Part shown: positions 1-9,604 of the stretch, one piece after another
Numbering within the stretch: position 1 is the first letter of the stretch
Layout of the letters: each line of letters begins with the position of its first letter
DNA from: RPQJ01 sp963732375
GTDB taxonomy: Bacteria; Pseudomonadota; Gammaproteobacteria; Steroidobacterales; Steroidobacteraceae
DNA length: 64,000 nt
NCBI GenBank assembly: GCA_963732375.1
Contig: CAVSZE010000003.1
Coordinates: 248,001 to 312,000, forward strand
Reading direction: 5' to 3'
Notes under the pieces: model-generated
The model's database searches: none
What the model was told of the DNA's origin: nothing
What the model saw: the letters and a program-made list of their open reading frames with translations, nothing else
Translations under genes and position numbers: made by a program

Positions 1-1
1 C

Positions 2-478
2 GTGCCATTCTTCCTGCTGTTCGTCGGGACGGCGCGCATCGTCGCGCTGGCCGAGGGCCGGCTGGTCGAGACCATGCTGGGCACGCGCATGCCGCGCCGG
101 CCGCCATATCCGAACCGCGAAACGCCGTTCCTGGCGCGCATCCTCGAGATGCTCAAGGACCCGCGCACCTGGGGCACGCTGCTCTACTTCCTGCTGATGC
201 TGCCGCTTGGCATCTTCTATTTCACGTTCGCCGTGGTGGGCATCGTCTTATCGATCGCAACGATCGTCGCACCGATTGCCGTCCTGTTTTACGATGCCGG
301 CTGGATTACTATCGACGGCGACGTGCAGATGCAGGCACTGCACCCGGCGCTGTTGCCGCTGGTTTCGATCCTGGGCCTGCTGCTGCTCACCATCACGATG
401 CACCTCGCGCGGGGAATCGGTTACCTGCATGGCCAGTTGGCGAAGCACCTTCTCGTACATTCGCGGGGAACCGAATAG
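2..478 (+). CDS. Sensor-domain-like integral membrane protein (5' end cut by window)
   Basis: The reading frame is open from the window edge, so the true start is probably upstream; the GTG at base 2 is only the first in-frame start available. The visible 158 residues hold two long hydrophobic stretches (about 59-93, with LLYFLLMLPLGIFYFTF, and about 114-138). The pattern of a short helix, 'LPLGIFYF', a second helix and a loop resembles the putative sensor domain (PF13796-like) attached to some kinases, but no kinase part is present. It ends in a hydrophilic HSRGTE tail and overlaps the next gene by about 50 bases. The function is not known; the family assignment is tentative. Confidence 0.6.
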   Translation: MPFFLLFVGTARIVALAEGRLVETMLGTRMPRRPPYPNRETPFLARILEMLKDPRTWGTLLYFLLMLPLGIFYFTFAVVGIVLSIATIVAPIAVLFYDAGWITIDGDVQMQALHPALLPLVSILGLLLLTITMHLARGIGYLHGQLAKHLLVHSRGTE

Positions 479-1121
479 GTCCCGGCTGACCGGCCACACG
501 CTGGCGGCCGTCGCGCTCGCACTGCTCGCCTCCGCCTGCGGCCACGCCGACGACAACACGGCTACCACGAAGGCGAAAGCCGGCGCCAACCCAGGGGGCC
601 AGTCGGGCGCGGCTGGCGGCGAAACCCGTCCCGTCGGCGACTCGACCAAAATGCCATCCGCCCAGCAGGCACTCTGCGTGCCGGCCGACGAGGGCCGCCT
701 GCGGGCGCGCCTGTCGGGCGCAATCGACGCCGAGATCGACTGGGCACCCCCGACTCCGCAGTGCCTCGGAGGCCTGCGACCCGACGGCGATGGCGTGCGC
801 CTCGTATACAAGGGTGAAATCCCGGACCAGGGACCTCTGCTGGTGGTGATCGGCATCGGCCCGCTGCGCGCCGGCGCGAGCGCACGCAACGTCCCCGCCA
901 ACCTGACTCTTGTTCGCGAAGGCGCCGGGCTCTTCTATGCGACACAGGGTGATGACAAGTGTGCGCTGGACGACGTGAAGCAGCAGCCACTCGACGACGG
1001 CGGTCACAGGTTTCGCCTGACGGGACGCGGCTACTGCACGCAACCAGCCCGCGCGATCGGCGGTGACGGTTCGGTGCTGGTTTCGCGCTTCGACGTAAGC
1101 GCCGTCGTGGAGTTCAAGTGA
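429..1121 (+). CDS. Putative lipoprotein of unknown function
   Basis: The chosen ATG at 429 gives 230 residues and overlaps the preceding gene; the frame stays open further upstream, but codons before this ATG read as the neighbour's shadow. Residues 22-37 form a hydrophobic segment ending in LLASAC, a plausible lipobox with Cys37, followed by a low-complexity hydrophilic linker rich in Ala, Gly, Thr and Lys. The C-terminal 130 residues look globular (several beta-rich segments such as PLLVVIGIGPL and FRLTGRGYC). I do not recognise the family. The stop overlaps the GTG of the next gene (GTGA), indicating coupled translation with the DUF192 protein. The long 24-residue n-region makes the start uncertain. 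Confidence 0.6.
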   Translation: MASWRSTFSYIRGEPNRSRLTGHTLAAVALALLASACGHADDNTATTKAKAGANPGGQSGAAGGETRPVGDSTKMPSAQQALCVPADEGRLRARLSGAIDAEIDWAPPTPQCLGGLRPDGDGVRLVYKGEIPDQGPLLVVIGIGPLRAGASARNVPANLTLVREGAGLFYATQGDDKCALDDVKQQPLDDGGHRFRLTGRGYCTQPARAIGGDGSVLVSRFDVSAVVEFK

Positions 1122-1669
1122 GCGCGCGGCCGCGATCGAGGGCGCGGGGCGCCGTCTACTCGCTCGCCGCGCTCATCATCGCGACCACCTGGCTTGTTTC
1201 GGCGCCGTCCGGAGCGGACGTCAGCGACGCCAGCCTGATTCCTCTCAAGGATTTTCCCCGCGAGCCCATCGTGATCGAAACCCGCAGCGCCCGCCGTCAC
1301 GAGCTCGTCGCCTGGCGTGCCGACACGCCGCAGACCCGCGAACAGGGGCTGATGTTCGTGCGCGAGATCGGCGCGGAACAGGCGATGATCTTCGTCTACG
1401 ATCCTCCGGCCAGGGTGTCGATGTGGATGAAGAACACGCTGCTGCCGCTCGACATGCTGTTCGTGGACGGCTATGGCTGCGTGGTGAAGGTCGAGCGCGA
1501 CGCGAAGCCGGAATCACTTGCAACGATCTCGGCGGGCGCGCCGGTCGCGCTTGTCGTTGAACTGAAGGGCGGCGCTGCCGCGACGCTGGGGATCGGCGCG
1601 GGCGACCGGGTGCTCCGGACGAAAGCCCACTGGCCGATCGAAGAGCGACCCTGCACGCGCGGCCCCTGA
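1118..1669 (+). CDS. DUF192 family secreted protein
   Basis: This 183-residue protein has an N-terminal hydrophobic segment (about 11-32, following several Arg) that acts as signal peptide or anchor. It is followed by a complete DUF192 domain (about 49-170): 'REQGLMF', 'MIFVYD', 'VSMWMKNTLLPLDMLFVD' and 'GIGAGD' are the family's hallmark segments. DUF192 proteins are small, mostly extracytoplasmic beta-barrel-like domains of unknown biochemical function. The GTG start sits in a four-base GTGA overlap with the lipoprotein gene upstream, so the two are probably one operon. Family is certain from the motifs, function is not. Confidence 0.9.
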   Translation: MSARPRSRARGAVYSLAALIIATTWLVSAPSGADVSDASLIPLKDFPREPIVIETRSARRHELVAWRADTPQTREQGLMFVREIGAEQAMIFVYDPPARVSMWMKNTLLPLDMLFVDGYGCVVKVERDAKPESLATISAGAPVALVVELKGGAAATLGIGAGDRVLRTKAHWPIEERPCTRGP

Positions 1670-2022
1670 CGCGCGACCCAATCCGTCGCGGGACCGCTAC
1701 AGGCCGCCGGACCACCCTGTAGCACAAAAGAGACAACAGTCTTCGCAAAAGCCCCCCGAGCCTCGCCGGCCCGTAAGGGTGCCGTGGCTGTTAGTTTCCG
1801 CCGAAAGCGCTTTTTCGCCCCCCTGCCGACCCTGTTGAATTTCTGCAACAGCTCTTCACATTCGATGCAAGCAGTTGGTATCATCGGCGCACTTGTGTCG
1901 GGTCGCTTCCCCCGCGTAAGAGGTGGAAGCGGTTTGTGCACGGGGGCACGTGTCAGTCCATTGTTCGAGTCCAACCCGGACGTGGGCCTTTCGCAACTGG
2001 AATAACTCTCGGGAGTCAACTG
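1670..2022 (+). other. 353-bp non-coding leader upstream of the TonB-dependent receptor gene
   Basis: No convincing gene is seen here. It holds an 8-bp hairpin without a T-tract (GCTACAGG at 1696-1703 with CCTGTAGC at 1716-1723), a candidate promoter at 1855-1884, and a GC-rich segment with a 7-bp dyad (CGCTTCC at 1905-1911 pairing with GGAAGCG near 1926-1932). The receptor's own ribosome site is CGGGAG about 9 bases before the ATG at 2023. A leader of roughly 130 bases with stable hairpins could be regulatory, but I recognise no riboswitch consensus in it. Confidence 0.4.
1855..1884 (+). promoter_or_regulatory. Candidate sigma-70 promoter for the TonB-dependent receptor
   Basis: TTCACA (1855-1860) and TATCAT (1879-1884) are separated by 18 bases. 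Each element matches the consensus at four of six positions. It lies in the most AT-rich part of the leader, 139 bases before the receptor start. This is a pattern match only. Confidence 0.3.
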
Positions 2023-5000
2023 ATGGCCAATCGCAATATTGAGCGCGCGGTACGGATCGCCCTGCTCGCAGCCGGCGCAGCCAGCATCGGCGCATACTCG
2101 TCCGGGGCGCTCGCACAGGATGCAGAAGCCCCGGAAGTCGAGCAGATCATCGTAACAGGCTCGCGCATTCCTCAGCCGAACATCGAGGGCAGCAGCCCTG
2201 TGTCGCTGATCAGTTCGCAGGATGTGATCCTGACGGGCACCCAGCAGGTGGCGAACCTGATGAACCAGATGCCGCAGATGTTCGCGGCCCAGGGCGGCAA
2301 CGTCTCCAACGGTTCGAGCGGTACCGCCACCCTGAACCTGCGTAACCTCGGCGAGGTTCGCACGCTGGTCCTGATCAACGGTCGGCGCATGGTCGCCGGT
2401 GACCCGGGCTACAACCCGCCGGACGTGAACCAGATCCCCACGCCGCTGATCCAGCGCGTCGAGGTCCTGACCGGTGGTGCGTCGGCCGTGTACGGCTCGG
2501 ACGCGGTGGCCGGTGTCGTCAACTTCATCATGAAGGACAACTTCGAAGGCGTCGAGATCAACGCCAACATCAGCGGCTACAACCACCATAACGACGACAA
2601 CTTTGTCCGCGGATTGGTGTCGGACTCGGGCTTTAAGCAGGCCCCCAACTACATCGGTTGGGACGGCCAGACGGAGCAGGCGAGCATCCTGATGGGATCG
2701 AACTTCGCGGACGGCCGCGGCAATGCGACGCTGTTCTTTGGCTGGCAGAACACCCAGGGGTTGCTGCAGAGCCAGCGCGACTACAGCTCCTGCGCGATCG
2801 GCGCGTACTATTCCAGCACCTACTGCGGCGGATCCAGCGCGTCCTACCCGGGTCGCTTCCGGCCGCCCTTGCAGGCGGACAACAGCAACGGCCATCAGGT
2901 CCCCGACACCCGTCCCGGCCACGAGGGGGAATTGGTCTGGGTTCCTTGGCAGTACACCATGGACCCAGTGGCAGCCCACCGACTGGAACAGCTCCACTTC
3001 TTCAACTATGCGCCGTACAACTACTGGCAGCGCCCGGACAACCGCTACTCGGCTTCGGCGTTCCTGCACTACGACGTCACCGACCATGCGCGCGTCTACG
3101 GCGAGTTCATGTACATGGATGACCACTCGGTATCGCAGATCGCACCGTCCGGCGCGTTCGCATACCAGACCTACAACGTGCCTTGTGATGGAAGCAATCC
3201 GCTGATCAGCGCGGAATGGCTCAGCAGTCTGTGCGGAACCCAGGTCACCGGTACCACCGCGATGCAGTACGCGCGTCGCAACGTGGAAGGTGGCGGCCGT
3301 CAGCAGGACCTGAGCCACGTGTCGTCGCGCTTCGTGCTGGGCGTCAAGGGCGACGTTTTCGACGGCAACTGGAATTACGACGTGTCGGGCCTGTACAGCA
3401 GGGTCGACACGTCGGACACCTACAGTAACGACTTTTCCAAGACGCGCCTCGCCAGGGCCATGGACGTGGTCACGGACCCGGACACCGGGCAGCCGACGTG
3501 CGCCTCGGTCCTCAACGGCAGCGATCCGAATTGCGTGCCGTGGGACATCTGGTCGGTGTACAACCCGCAGACCGGGCTGGGCGGCCCGTCGGCGGCGTCG
3601 ATCAACTACCTTCAGATTCCGCTGCTCTCAAGCGGCTGGACGCTGCTGCAGGAGGTTGATGCAACGCTGTCGTCGGACCTCAGCAAGTACGGCATCAAGT
3701 CCCCGTGGGCCAACGACGGCATCGGGGTCTCGTTCGGCGCGCAGTACGTCCAGCAGGACCTGAACCTCAACACCGACGCCGCCTACCAGACCAACGACGG
3801 CGCGGGCCAGGGCGGCCCGACACTCCCGGTCAGTGGCGGTTACAACAACACGGACTTGTTCGGCGAATTGCGCATGCCAATAGTCCAGGACGCCCCCTTT
3901 GCGAAGGATTTGACGTTCAGCGGCAGCTACCGTTATTCGAACTACAGCAAACCGATCGACGAGGGTACGAGCACCTACGGAATGGGCCTGGATTGGGCGC
4001 CGATCGACGACATCAAGTTCCGCGGCACGTACCAGCACTCGGTGCGCGCACCGAACATCGTCGAGTTGTACCAGACCCAGGGCCTCAACCTGTGGAGCGC
4101 GGCGAGCTTCGATCCGTGCGCGAGCGCCACTGCCACGCTGGCAGGGTGTCTTAACACCGGGCTGACGCAAGCGCAGTTCGACGGATCCGAACCGCGTCGA
4201 CAACCTGACGAGCTCGGCCGGGCAGTACAACTTCCTGCAGGGCGGCAACGTGAACCTGAAGCCCGAGACGGCGGACTCCTGGACCGTCGGCCTCGTGTTC
4301 ACGCCCACGTTCGTGACGGGACTGTCGCTGACCGTCGACTACTGGAACATCAAGGTCGACGATACGATCACGGTGGTTGCGCCGCCGCTGACGGCGCAGC
4401 AGTGCTACGCCACTGGATCGCCGGTGTTCTGTGGCGCTGTCCATCGCGACGCGAACGGCACGTTGTGGTCGAGTGACCAGGGCTACGTCATCGGGACGAA
4501 CCAGAACATTGGTACGACCACCACGTCTGGCATCGACATCAACGGGCTCTATAGCCTCGACATAGGCAACTGGGGCACGCTGAACACGAGCCTGGTCGGC
4601 ACGTACATCGACACGTTCGAAACGCAACCGCTCCCGGCGCCGGGTTCGGTCGGCAAGTACGACTGCGTCGGCTTGTACGGCCCGACCTGCGGCACGCCAA
4701 TCCCCCAGTGGCGCAGCACCTTGCGCGAGACATGGGTCACGCCCTGGAACCTGGACCTGTCGATCGCATGGCGGTACTTCGGTAGCGTCACGATCGATGC
4801 TTCCAGCAGCCAGGAACTGCTCGCTGGTTACTTCCCGGACTTCAGCAAGACGATGGACGCCCAGAACTACATCGACTTGGCTGCCACTTACCAGTTCGCC
4901 GAGAAGTACACGCTGAACTTCGGTATCAACAACATCCTGGACTCTGATCCGCCGATCGTCGATGGCGGCACAGCGGGCCCGCCGTACGGCAACGGCAACA

Positions 5001-5065
5001 CCTTCCCGCAGGTGTACGATGCCCTCGGCCGCTTCCTGTTCGCAGGTATCACGGCGAAGTTCTGA
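2023..5065 (+). CDS. TonB-dependent outer membrane receptor, interrupted by an apparent frameshift
   Basis: ATG at 2023 follows CGGGAG and gives a signal peptide (about 1-31) ending in ALAQ. Next come the TonB box-like 'EQIIVTGSRI', the plug domain ('RTLVLINGRR', 'RVEVLTGGASAVYGSDAVAGVVNF' split over residues about 118-170) and a large beta-barrel. Near 4189 the coherent reading shifts by +1: the first frame loses homology-like sequence after 'LTQAQFDGS', while the next frame carries 'NRVDNLTSSAGQYN' and then 'LKPETADSWTVG', the usual continuation in this family, to the terminal Phe (AGITAKF). Joined, the product would be about 1010 residues, normal for receptors of this group. Receptors import siderophores, glycans or other large ligands using TonB energy; the ligand is unknown. 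The shift is either a one-base sequencing error or a real inactivating or phase-variable mutation. Confidence 0.85.
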
Positions 5066-5098
5066 TCACGACAAATAGGAACTAACTGTTCCACTCGA

Positions 5099-5127
5099 CG
5101 GCGGGCTTCGGCCCGCCGTTTTTTTTT
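5099..5127 (+). terminator. Rho-independent terminator between convergent genes
   Basis: An 8-bp perfect GC stem (CGGCGGGC with GCCCGCCG) closed by a TTCG tetraloop is followed by a run of T residues (5119-5127). It ends the receptor transcript. The run overlaps the stop codon of the convergent gene ending at 5126. Confidence 0.92.
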
Positions 5128-5644
5128 ACTTCAGGCGGCGGACCCGGGTCGCGACATTCCTCGGCGTGACCAGCAAAAAGGAGCCGAGCGACGCCGTGCG
5201 AATGGTCACCACGTCGCCCTTGCGCAGTACGACGCCGCTGAAGGCTTGCAGCTCAGTCCATACCTGCCCGTTGTCCAGGGTGACGGTTGCCTCGCCGGTG
5301 ACGGCTCTGCGTGTCAGTTCGACCACTTTGCCCGTCACGCTGGTCGGCGCGACCGACGCGCTCTGGCTGGGCTCACTTGCGCGCTTCTGGGGCTCGCTGA
5401 GGCCGAATTCTTCTCGTGCCTTGACAGCCGGGTCGACGGCGACCGCAGCCGCCGGGGCCGCGGCCTTCGCGCTCCCGGCGCCTGCCGGTCGCCCGAAGGC
5501 CTGGTCGTAGCAGGCCAGTCGGGCCGCATCGTCAACAATCGAGGCACATGGATGTTGTGCCGTCTGGGGCCCGGCGTGAGCGAAGCACACGACGAGACTC
5601 AGGCCAAGGCCGGCAGCGACGGGCGGAACGAACCGATGGGCCAT
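5126..5644 (-). CDS. Small secreted protein with RLACYD motif, unknown function
   Basis: The start at 5644 was preferred over an upstream in-frame ATG because AGGA lies about 6 bases before it and the product then begins with a clean signal peptide (MAHRFVPPVAAGLGLSLVVC to HAG). The mature 150 residues begin with 'CASIVDDAARLACYDQAFG', a Cys-containing motif common at the start of periplasmic proteins of proteobacteria, including some annotated as type VI secretion-associated. A Pro/Ala/Ser linker follows, then a small beta-rich domain (about 105-170) with 'GEATVTLDNGQVW' and 'KGDVVTIR'. I infer a periplasmic location. The function is unknown; no secretion-system genes are nearby. Confidence 0.75.
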   Translation of the reverse strand: MAHRFVPPVAAGLGLSLVVCFAHAGPQTAQHPCASIVDDAARLACYDQAFGRPAGAGSAKAAAPAAAVAVDPAVKAREEFGLSEPQKRASEPSQSASVAPTSVTGKVVELTRRAVTGEATVTLDNGQVWTELQAFSGVVLRKGDVVTIRTASLGSFLLVTPRNVATRVRRLK

Positions 5645-5798
5645 GGTGGATCCTGCTGGACGGTCGCGGCGACGGGCCCGCGGCCGGGAATATAGCATCA
5701 GCGCTTCCAGCGCGCCTCGCACGGCGCTCGCGTAGCCGCGCGCAGGTCAGTCGTCCGCGCAGTCCCGGCACCGTCCAGGCCGTCTAGCGGTCGGAGTT

Positions 5799-6863
5799 TC
5801 ACCGTGGAATCCGCGTCGCGCATTCATTCGGGCCACATTTGCGCACATTGGGCACGATGCCCTCGTACGTCGCCAGTTGCATTTCCCGGCGCCGATAATC
5901 GACCGCGAACCAGCGCAGCGTCCCGATCATGTCCATGCCAATGACCACGGCGGGCTCGTCGGCAAGTCCCCACACCTCAAAGACGTGCAGGTCACCGAAT
6001 GTAATCGGCAGGTTGTGCAGCCTCACCTGGCCGAACGTGAGTGCCGGTGCCAGGAAGGTTACGCCTGTCGCGACCGCGGGCGTCGCCCCCAATACCGTGG
6101 CCGGGGCAGTGTGATCCGCCCGAATGGATTGCAGCAGCGCGTCGCGCAGCGGCTTGTTGCCTATGGTGCGCTCGGCACCGGTATCAACGACCACTTGGAC
6201 CGGCACGCGGCCCATCCGGCCGGTCGTCATCAGGAGTCCGCCGTGCTCCAGGCGCACCGGCACGACAAGCGCATCCGACCGCACGCGCCTGCCAATCGAC
6301 GGCGCAATCGTGACCCTGTCGTCGGCGAAGTCCACCTCGATGCGGGCGTCACCCAGCGCTTCATTGCCCAGGATGCCGTCGGCTCCGGCAAACACGGCAC
6401 TGGAAAGTACCGGGAGCACCGGACGTCGCAGCACAATCTCTCCGACCTGCAAGCTGTCGACGGTGACCGACGGCATCTGCGCCGAGCCCGTCACTCCATG
6501 AACGTCGACCGAGTCCTCGGCCCGCAATACCAGGCCCAGCTTCGCCACCGTCGCCGGCGCGATCGCCGAACGATTGGCACCGGTATCGACGATGAACCGG
6601 AATGGTCCCTGACCGTTGATCTCGACAGCGGCCAGCACACGCCCCACGCGATCCAGGCGGGTTGGTGCAGCGTACAAGGGTTCCGCGTCCGGCTGCGCGG
6701 ATGCCTCACTGCCCGGCGCATTCCCGTCCGCACCATGCGCAGTCACCCCGGGCAGGCCGGCGACGGCGGCGGCGATGAAAACCGCAGCTACCAGCTGCCG
6801 GGCTCGCGCACCGACGCAGGCCGGAACGGCCCCTTGCGTCGTTTGCCGATCTATAAATCTCAT
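5799..6863 (-). CDS. Two-domain retropepsin-like aspartic protease, exported
   Basis: ATG at 6863 is preceded by AGGAAG at ideal spacing; the frame extends upstream but without such a site. The 354-residue product has a hydrophobic export segment (about 22-43) and two retropepsin-type lobes, each with the catalytic signature: 'FIVDTGANRS' (Asp93) and 'VVVDTGAERT' (Asp227). Each lobe has a later 'GILGNE' or 'VIGMDMIG' segment typical of the second half of the fold. Two DTG motifs in one chain imply an intramolecular pseudo-dimer, like bacterial gag-polyprotein-type aspartyl proteases. It is transcribed divergently from the TPR-sulfotransferase gene, with 145 bp between them. The substrate is unknown. 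Confidence 0.85.
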   Translation of the reverse strand: MRFIDRQTTQGAVPACVGARARQLVAAVFIAAAVAGLPGVTAHGADGNAPGSEASAQPDAEPLYAAPTRLDRVGRVLAAVEINGQGPFRFIVDTGANRSAIAPATVAKLGLVLRAEDSVDVHGVTGSAQMPSVTVDSLQVGEIVLRRPVLPVLSSAVFAGADGILGNEALGDARIEVDFADDRVTIAPSIGRRVRSDALVVPVRLEHGGLLMTTGRMGRVPVQVVVDTGAERTIGNKPLRDALLQSIRADHTAPATVLGATPAVATGVTFLAPALTFGQVRLHNLPITFGDLHVFEVWGLADEPAVVIGMDMIGTLRWFAVDYRRREMQLATYEGIVPNVRKCGPNECATRIPR

Positions 6864-7008
6864 GCTTCCTAATATAGGCCAGCACGGTCGCAAAGCGCAC
6901 CGGGAGCGGGGCGTACGAGTGCCGCGCACGAGCTTGCGATGGCGTTTGACAACGCGGCCGCGGCAGTCTTTCATTCGCTCCCCGCGTTGACGAGGCCAGA
7001 GATCACCG

Positions 7009-9051
7009 ATGAGCGGCACAGTAGAATCCGTCAAGAGCCCCGATTCCGCGATCAACGAGGCAGCCAGGCTGGTCAAGTCGCAACCGCTGCGCGCGGCGGA
7101 GATGGCGCAGGCTATCCTCCGTGATTCCCCGAACAACGGCAGGGCATTGCTGCTGCTGGGTATCGCGCGGCGCAATCACGGCGCGCTCGCCGAGGCACTC
7201 AAGATCCTCGAGCCGCTGGCCGCTGCAAACCCGGAGTCAGCACAGCCGCACTACGAACTCGGCGTGACGTATGGCCAGGCGCGCCAGGTCAGAAACGCGA
7301 TCGCGGCGCTCCGTTATGCGCTCGCCCTGCAGCCGAACATTGGCGAGGGGTGGCTGCTGCTGGCCGACCACATGCTCGAGCTGGGCGACCCTGGCAGCGC
7401 GGACATGGCCTACGCCAATCATCTCGCCGTCGCCACCTGTACCGAGGCGCTGATCGAGCCTGCGAGGGCGTTGTGCAAGGAAGACTACGCCGAGGCCGAA
7501 AAGTTGCTGCGGGCGCACCTCGATGCACATCCCGCAGACGCGCCGGCGATGCGCATGCTGGCCGAGGTTCTGAGCCGCCTTGGACGGCTGGCCGAGACCG
7601 AGGCCATCCTGGCGCAATGCCTGGAAGTCGCTCCACAGTTCCTGCCGGCGCGACACAACTATGCCGTGACTTTGGTCAGCGAGAGCAAGACGGAGGCAGC
7701 CCTCGAGCAGATCGACAAGCTCGTCGCCGTGGACCCGACCAATCCCAGCTATCGCACGCTGCAGGCGAGCGCGCTGACGCAGATAGGGCGGTACGATAAG
7801 GCAGTCGACGCGTTTGCCGCCGTGCTGGCCAACTACCCGGGCAACGCCAAGATCTGGATGACCTACGGTCACTCTCTCAAGATCGCCGGGCGGCTGGACG
7901 AAGGTATCAAGGCTTATCGGCGCAGCATCGAACTGGCGCCGTCCCTCGGCGAGGCCTACTTCAGCCTCTCAAACCTCAAGACGTTCCGGTTCGCGGACAG
8001 CGAACTCGAGGCCATTAATGCTCAACTGGGACGACGCGATCTCTGGGCCGAGGATCGCATGCACTTTCACTTTGCTCTCGGCAAGGCGCTCGAGGACGCG
8101 AAGGAATACGCGGAATCGTTCAAGCACTACGCAGAAGGAAATCGCGTGCGCCTGGCCGGCGGGCCTCCGAATCCGTACCTCGCGGACGAAACGACTGAGC
8201 ACGTTCGCAGGTGCAAGGTGCTGTTCCGCGGGGATTTCCTGAAGCGGCGGGAGGGCTGGGGATGCCCGGATCGCGATCCGATCTTCATCATCGGCATGCC
8301 GCGCGCGGGCTCGACACTCGTCGAGCAGATACTCGCGAGCCACTCGTCGGTCGAAGGCACGAAGGAATTGACCGATGTCGCCCAGATCGTCGTGTCGGTC
8401 GTGGACGAGGCCCGGAAGAAATCCGGCGCGGCGCTCTACCCGGACGTGCTGGCGAGACTCGATGCCGACGAGTTCCGCGCGCTGGGTGAGCGCTATCTCC
8501 GGCAGACCCGCGTGCATCGCATGACCAACGCGCCGATCTTCATCGACAAGATGCCGAACAACTGGCCCCACCTGGGCCTGATCCACCTCATGCTGCCGAA
8601 CGCGAAGATCATCGACGCGCGGCGTCACCCGATGAGCTGCTGCTTCTCGAATTTCAAACAGCACTTCGCGCGGGGACAGTACTTCAGCAACAGCCTCGAG
8701 GATGTCGGGCGCTACTACCGTGACTACGTCGATCTCATGGCGCATTTCGACCGCGTGCTGCCGGGACGGGTGCACCGTGTGATCTACGAGCGCATGGTCC
8801 ACGACACCGAGACCGAGATCCGTCGGCTGCTGGAGTACTGCGGGCTTCCATTTGAGGAAGCCTGCCTGCGCTTCTACGAGAACGAACGCGCAGTGCACAC
8901 TCCCAGCTCGGAGCAGGTGCGCCAGCCGATCTACCAGGAAGGCGTGGACCAGTGGCGCAACTACGAGCCGTGGCTCGGCCCACTCAAGGACGCGCTCGGA
9001 CCGGTGCTCGACGCCTATCCCGATAGCCCGCAGGAGAGCCCCGCGCCCTGA
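7009..9051 (+). CDS. TPR-repeat sulfotransferase family protein
   Basis: The 680 residues comprise a long N-terminal array of tetratricopeptide helices (about 20-370, e.g. 'SAQPHYELGVTYGQARQVRNA', 'AKIWMTYGHSLKIAGRLDEG' segments) and a C-terminal sulfotransferase domain. The 5'-phosphosulfate loop is 'IIGMPRAGST' (G429-T436); the 3'-phosphate region is 'KIIDARRHPMSCCFSNF' (about 533-549), with 'IYERMV' downstream. Such enzymes use PAPS to sulfate proteins or glycans, and TPR fusions are widespread in gammaproteobacteria with unknown targets. No signal peptide is visible, so a cytoplasmic location is inferred. It stands alone, divergent from the protease gene. Confidence 0.92.
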   Translation: MSGTVESVKSPDSAINEAARLVKSQPLRAAEMAQAILRDSPNNGRALLLLGIARRNHGALAEALKILEPLAAANPESAQPHYELGVTYGQARQVRNAIAALRYALALQPNIGEGWLLLADHMLELGDPGSADMAYANHLAVATCTEALIEPARALCKEDYAEAEKLLRAHLDAHPADAPAMRMLAEVLSRLGRLAETEAILAQCLEVAPQFLPARHNYAVTLVSESKTEAALEQIDKLVAVDPTNPSYRTLQASALTQIGRYDKAVDAFAAVLANYPGNAKIWMTYGHSLKIAGRLDEGIKAYRRSIELAPSLGEAYFSLSNLKTFRFADSELEAINAQLGRRDLWAEDRMHFHFALGKALEDAKEYAESFKHYAEGNRVRLAGGPPNPYLADETTEHVRRCKVLFRGDFLKRREGWGCPDRDPIFIIGMPRAGSTLVEQILASHSSVEGTKELTDVAQIVVSVVDEARKKSGAALYPDVLARLDADEFRALGERYLRQTRVHRMTNAPIFIDKMPNNWPHLGLIHLMLPNAKIIDARRHPMSCCFSNFKQHFARGQYFSNSLEDVGRYYRDYVDLMAHFDRVLPGRVHRVIYERMVHDTETEIRRLLEYCGLPFEEACLRFYENERAVHTPSSEQVRQPIYQEGVDQWRNYEPWLGPLKDALGPVLDAYPDSPQESPAP

Positions 9052-9086
9052 ACTGACCGCGCTTCAGGCGGCCGCGCCGCAAGTGT

Positions 9087-9551
9087 TCAGTCGCGCAGCG
9101 GCAGCTCGCTGCCCTTGCGCACGGTGCGCAGCGCAAAGCTCGAGTGCACTCGCGCCACGCCGGGCAGGCGCGTCAGGTGCTGGCTGTGCAGGCGTTCGAA
9201 GTCCGATGGGTCGGACACCACGACGCGAAGCAGGTAGTCCTGCTGTCCCGTCATCAGGTAACACTCCATCACTTCGGGCACGCGTTTCACCGCCGCCTCG
9301 AAGGCCGCGAGGTCGCCCTGCTCCTGTCGATTGAGCGTGATGCTTACGAAGACATTCCCCGGCAGCCCCACCTTTGCCTGGCTCACCAGCGCAGTGTACC
9401 GGTCGATGACGCCAGCCTCCTCGAGCGCACGCACGCGCCTCAGGCACGCTGACTCACTCAAATGTACCTTCTCGGCCAGGTCGCGATTGCTCAGGCGGCC
9501 GTCGCGCTGCAGTTCGGCAAGGATGCCTTGGTCCGTACGGTCGAGCTTCAT
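9087..9551 (-). CDS. Lrp/AsnC family transcriptional regulator, divergent from ald
   Basis: The 154 residues have the full Lrp layout: an N-terminal winged helix-turn-helix ('DQGILAELQRDGRLSNRDLAEKVHLSESACLRRVRALEEAGVI' region, residues about 7-49) and a C-terminal RAM/ligand domain (about 65-140, 'VMECYLMTGQQDYLLRVV'). The gene is back-to-back with alanine dehydrogenase, the classic arrangement of Lrp-type activators that sense alanine or other amino acids and control ald. A dyad TTGCA-AA-TGCAA lies between them. That it controls ald is inference from position. Confidence 0.93.
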   Translation of the reverse strand: MKLDRTDQGILAELQRDGRLSNRDLAEKVHLSESACLRRVRALEEAGVIDRYTALVSQAKVGLPGNVFVSITLNRQEQGDLAAFEAAVKRVPEVMECYLMTGQQDYLLRVVVSDPSDFERLHSQHLTRLPGVARVHSSFALRTVRKGSELPLRD

Positions 9552-9592
9552 CGCAATGTTCCTTCGTCAAGAAGCATGTCCGCCGCAGTTTA

Positions 9593-9604
9593 TTGCAAAT
9601 GCAA
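9593..9604. promoter_or_regulatory. Candidate Lrp-type operator in the lrp/ald intergenic region
   Basis: TTGCA and TGCAA form a perfect 5-bp dyad around an AA centre. It lies 42 bases before the lrp start and about 90 bases before ald, in the one AT-richer patch between the two genes. Lrp family proteins favour short AT-centred dyads. No direct evidence of binding. Confidence 0.4.

Noticed and set aside
1955..1990. tRNA-like T-arm (GTTCGAGTCC) upstream of the receptor
   Set aside because: The flanking stem does not pair over five bases, and no acceptor, D or anticodon arm can be built around it.
1784..2005. 73-residue frame in the receptor leader
   Set aside because: It covers the promoter candidate and hairpins, has no ribosome site, and its sequence resembles no protein family.
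1670..2022. Possible cobalamin or other riboswitch before the TonB-dependent receptor
   Set aside because: No B12-box or other riboswitch core sequence is found; the hairpins present are simple stems.
1471..3318. Long minus-strand open frame over the DUF192 and receptor genes
   Set aside because: It spans two well-supported genes and the promoter gap and shows no recognisable domain.
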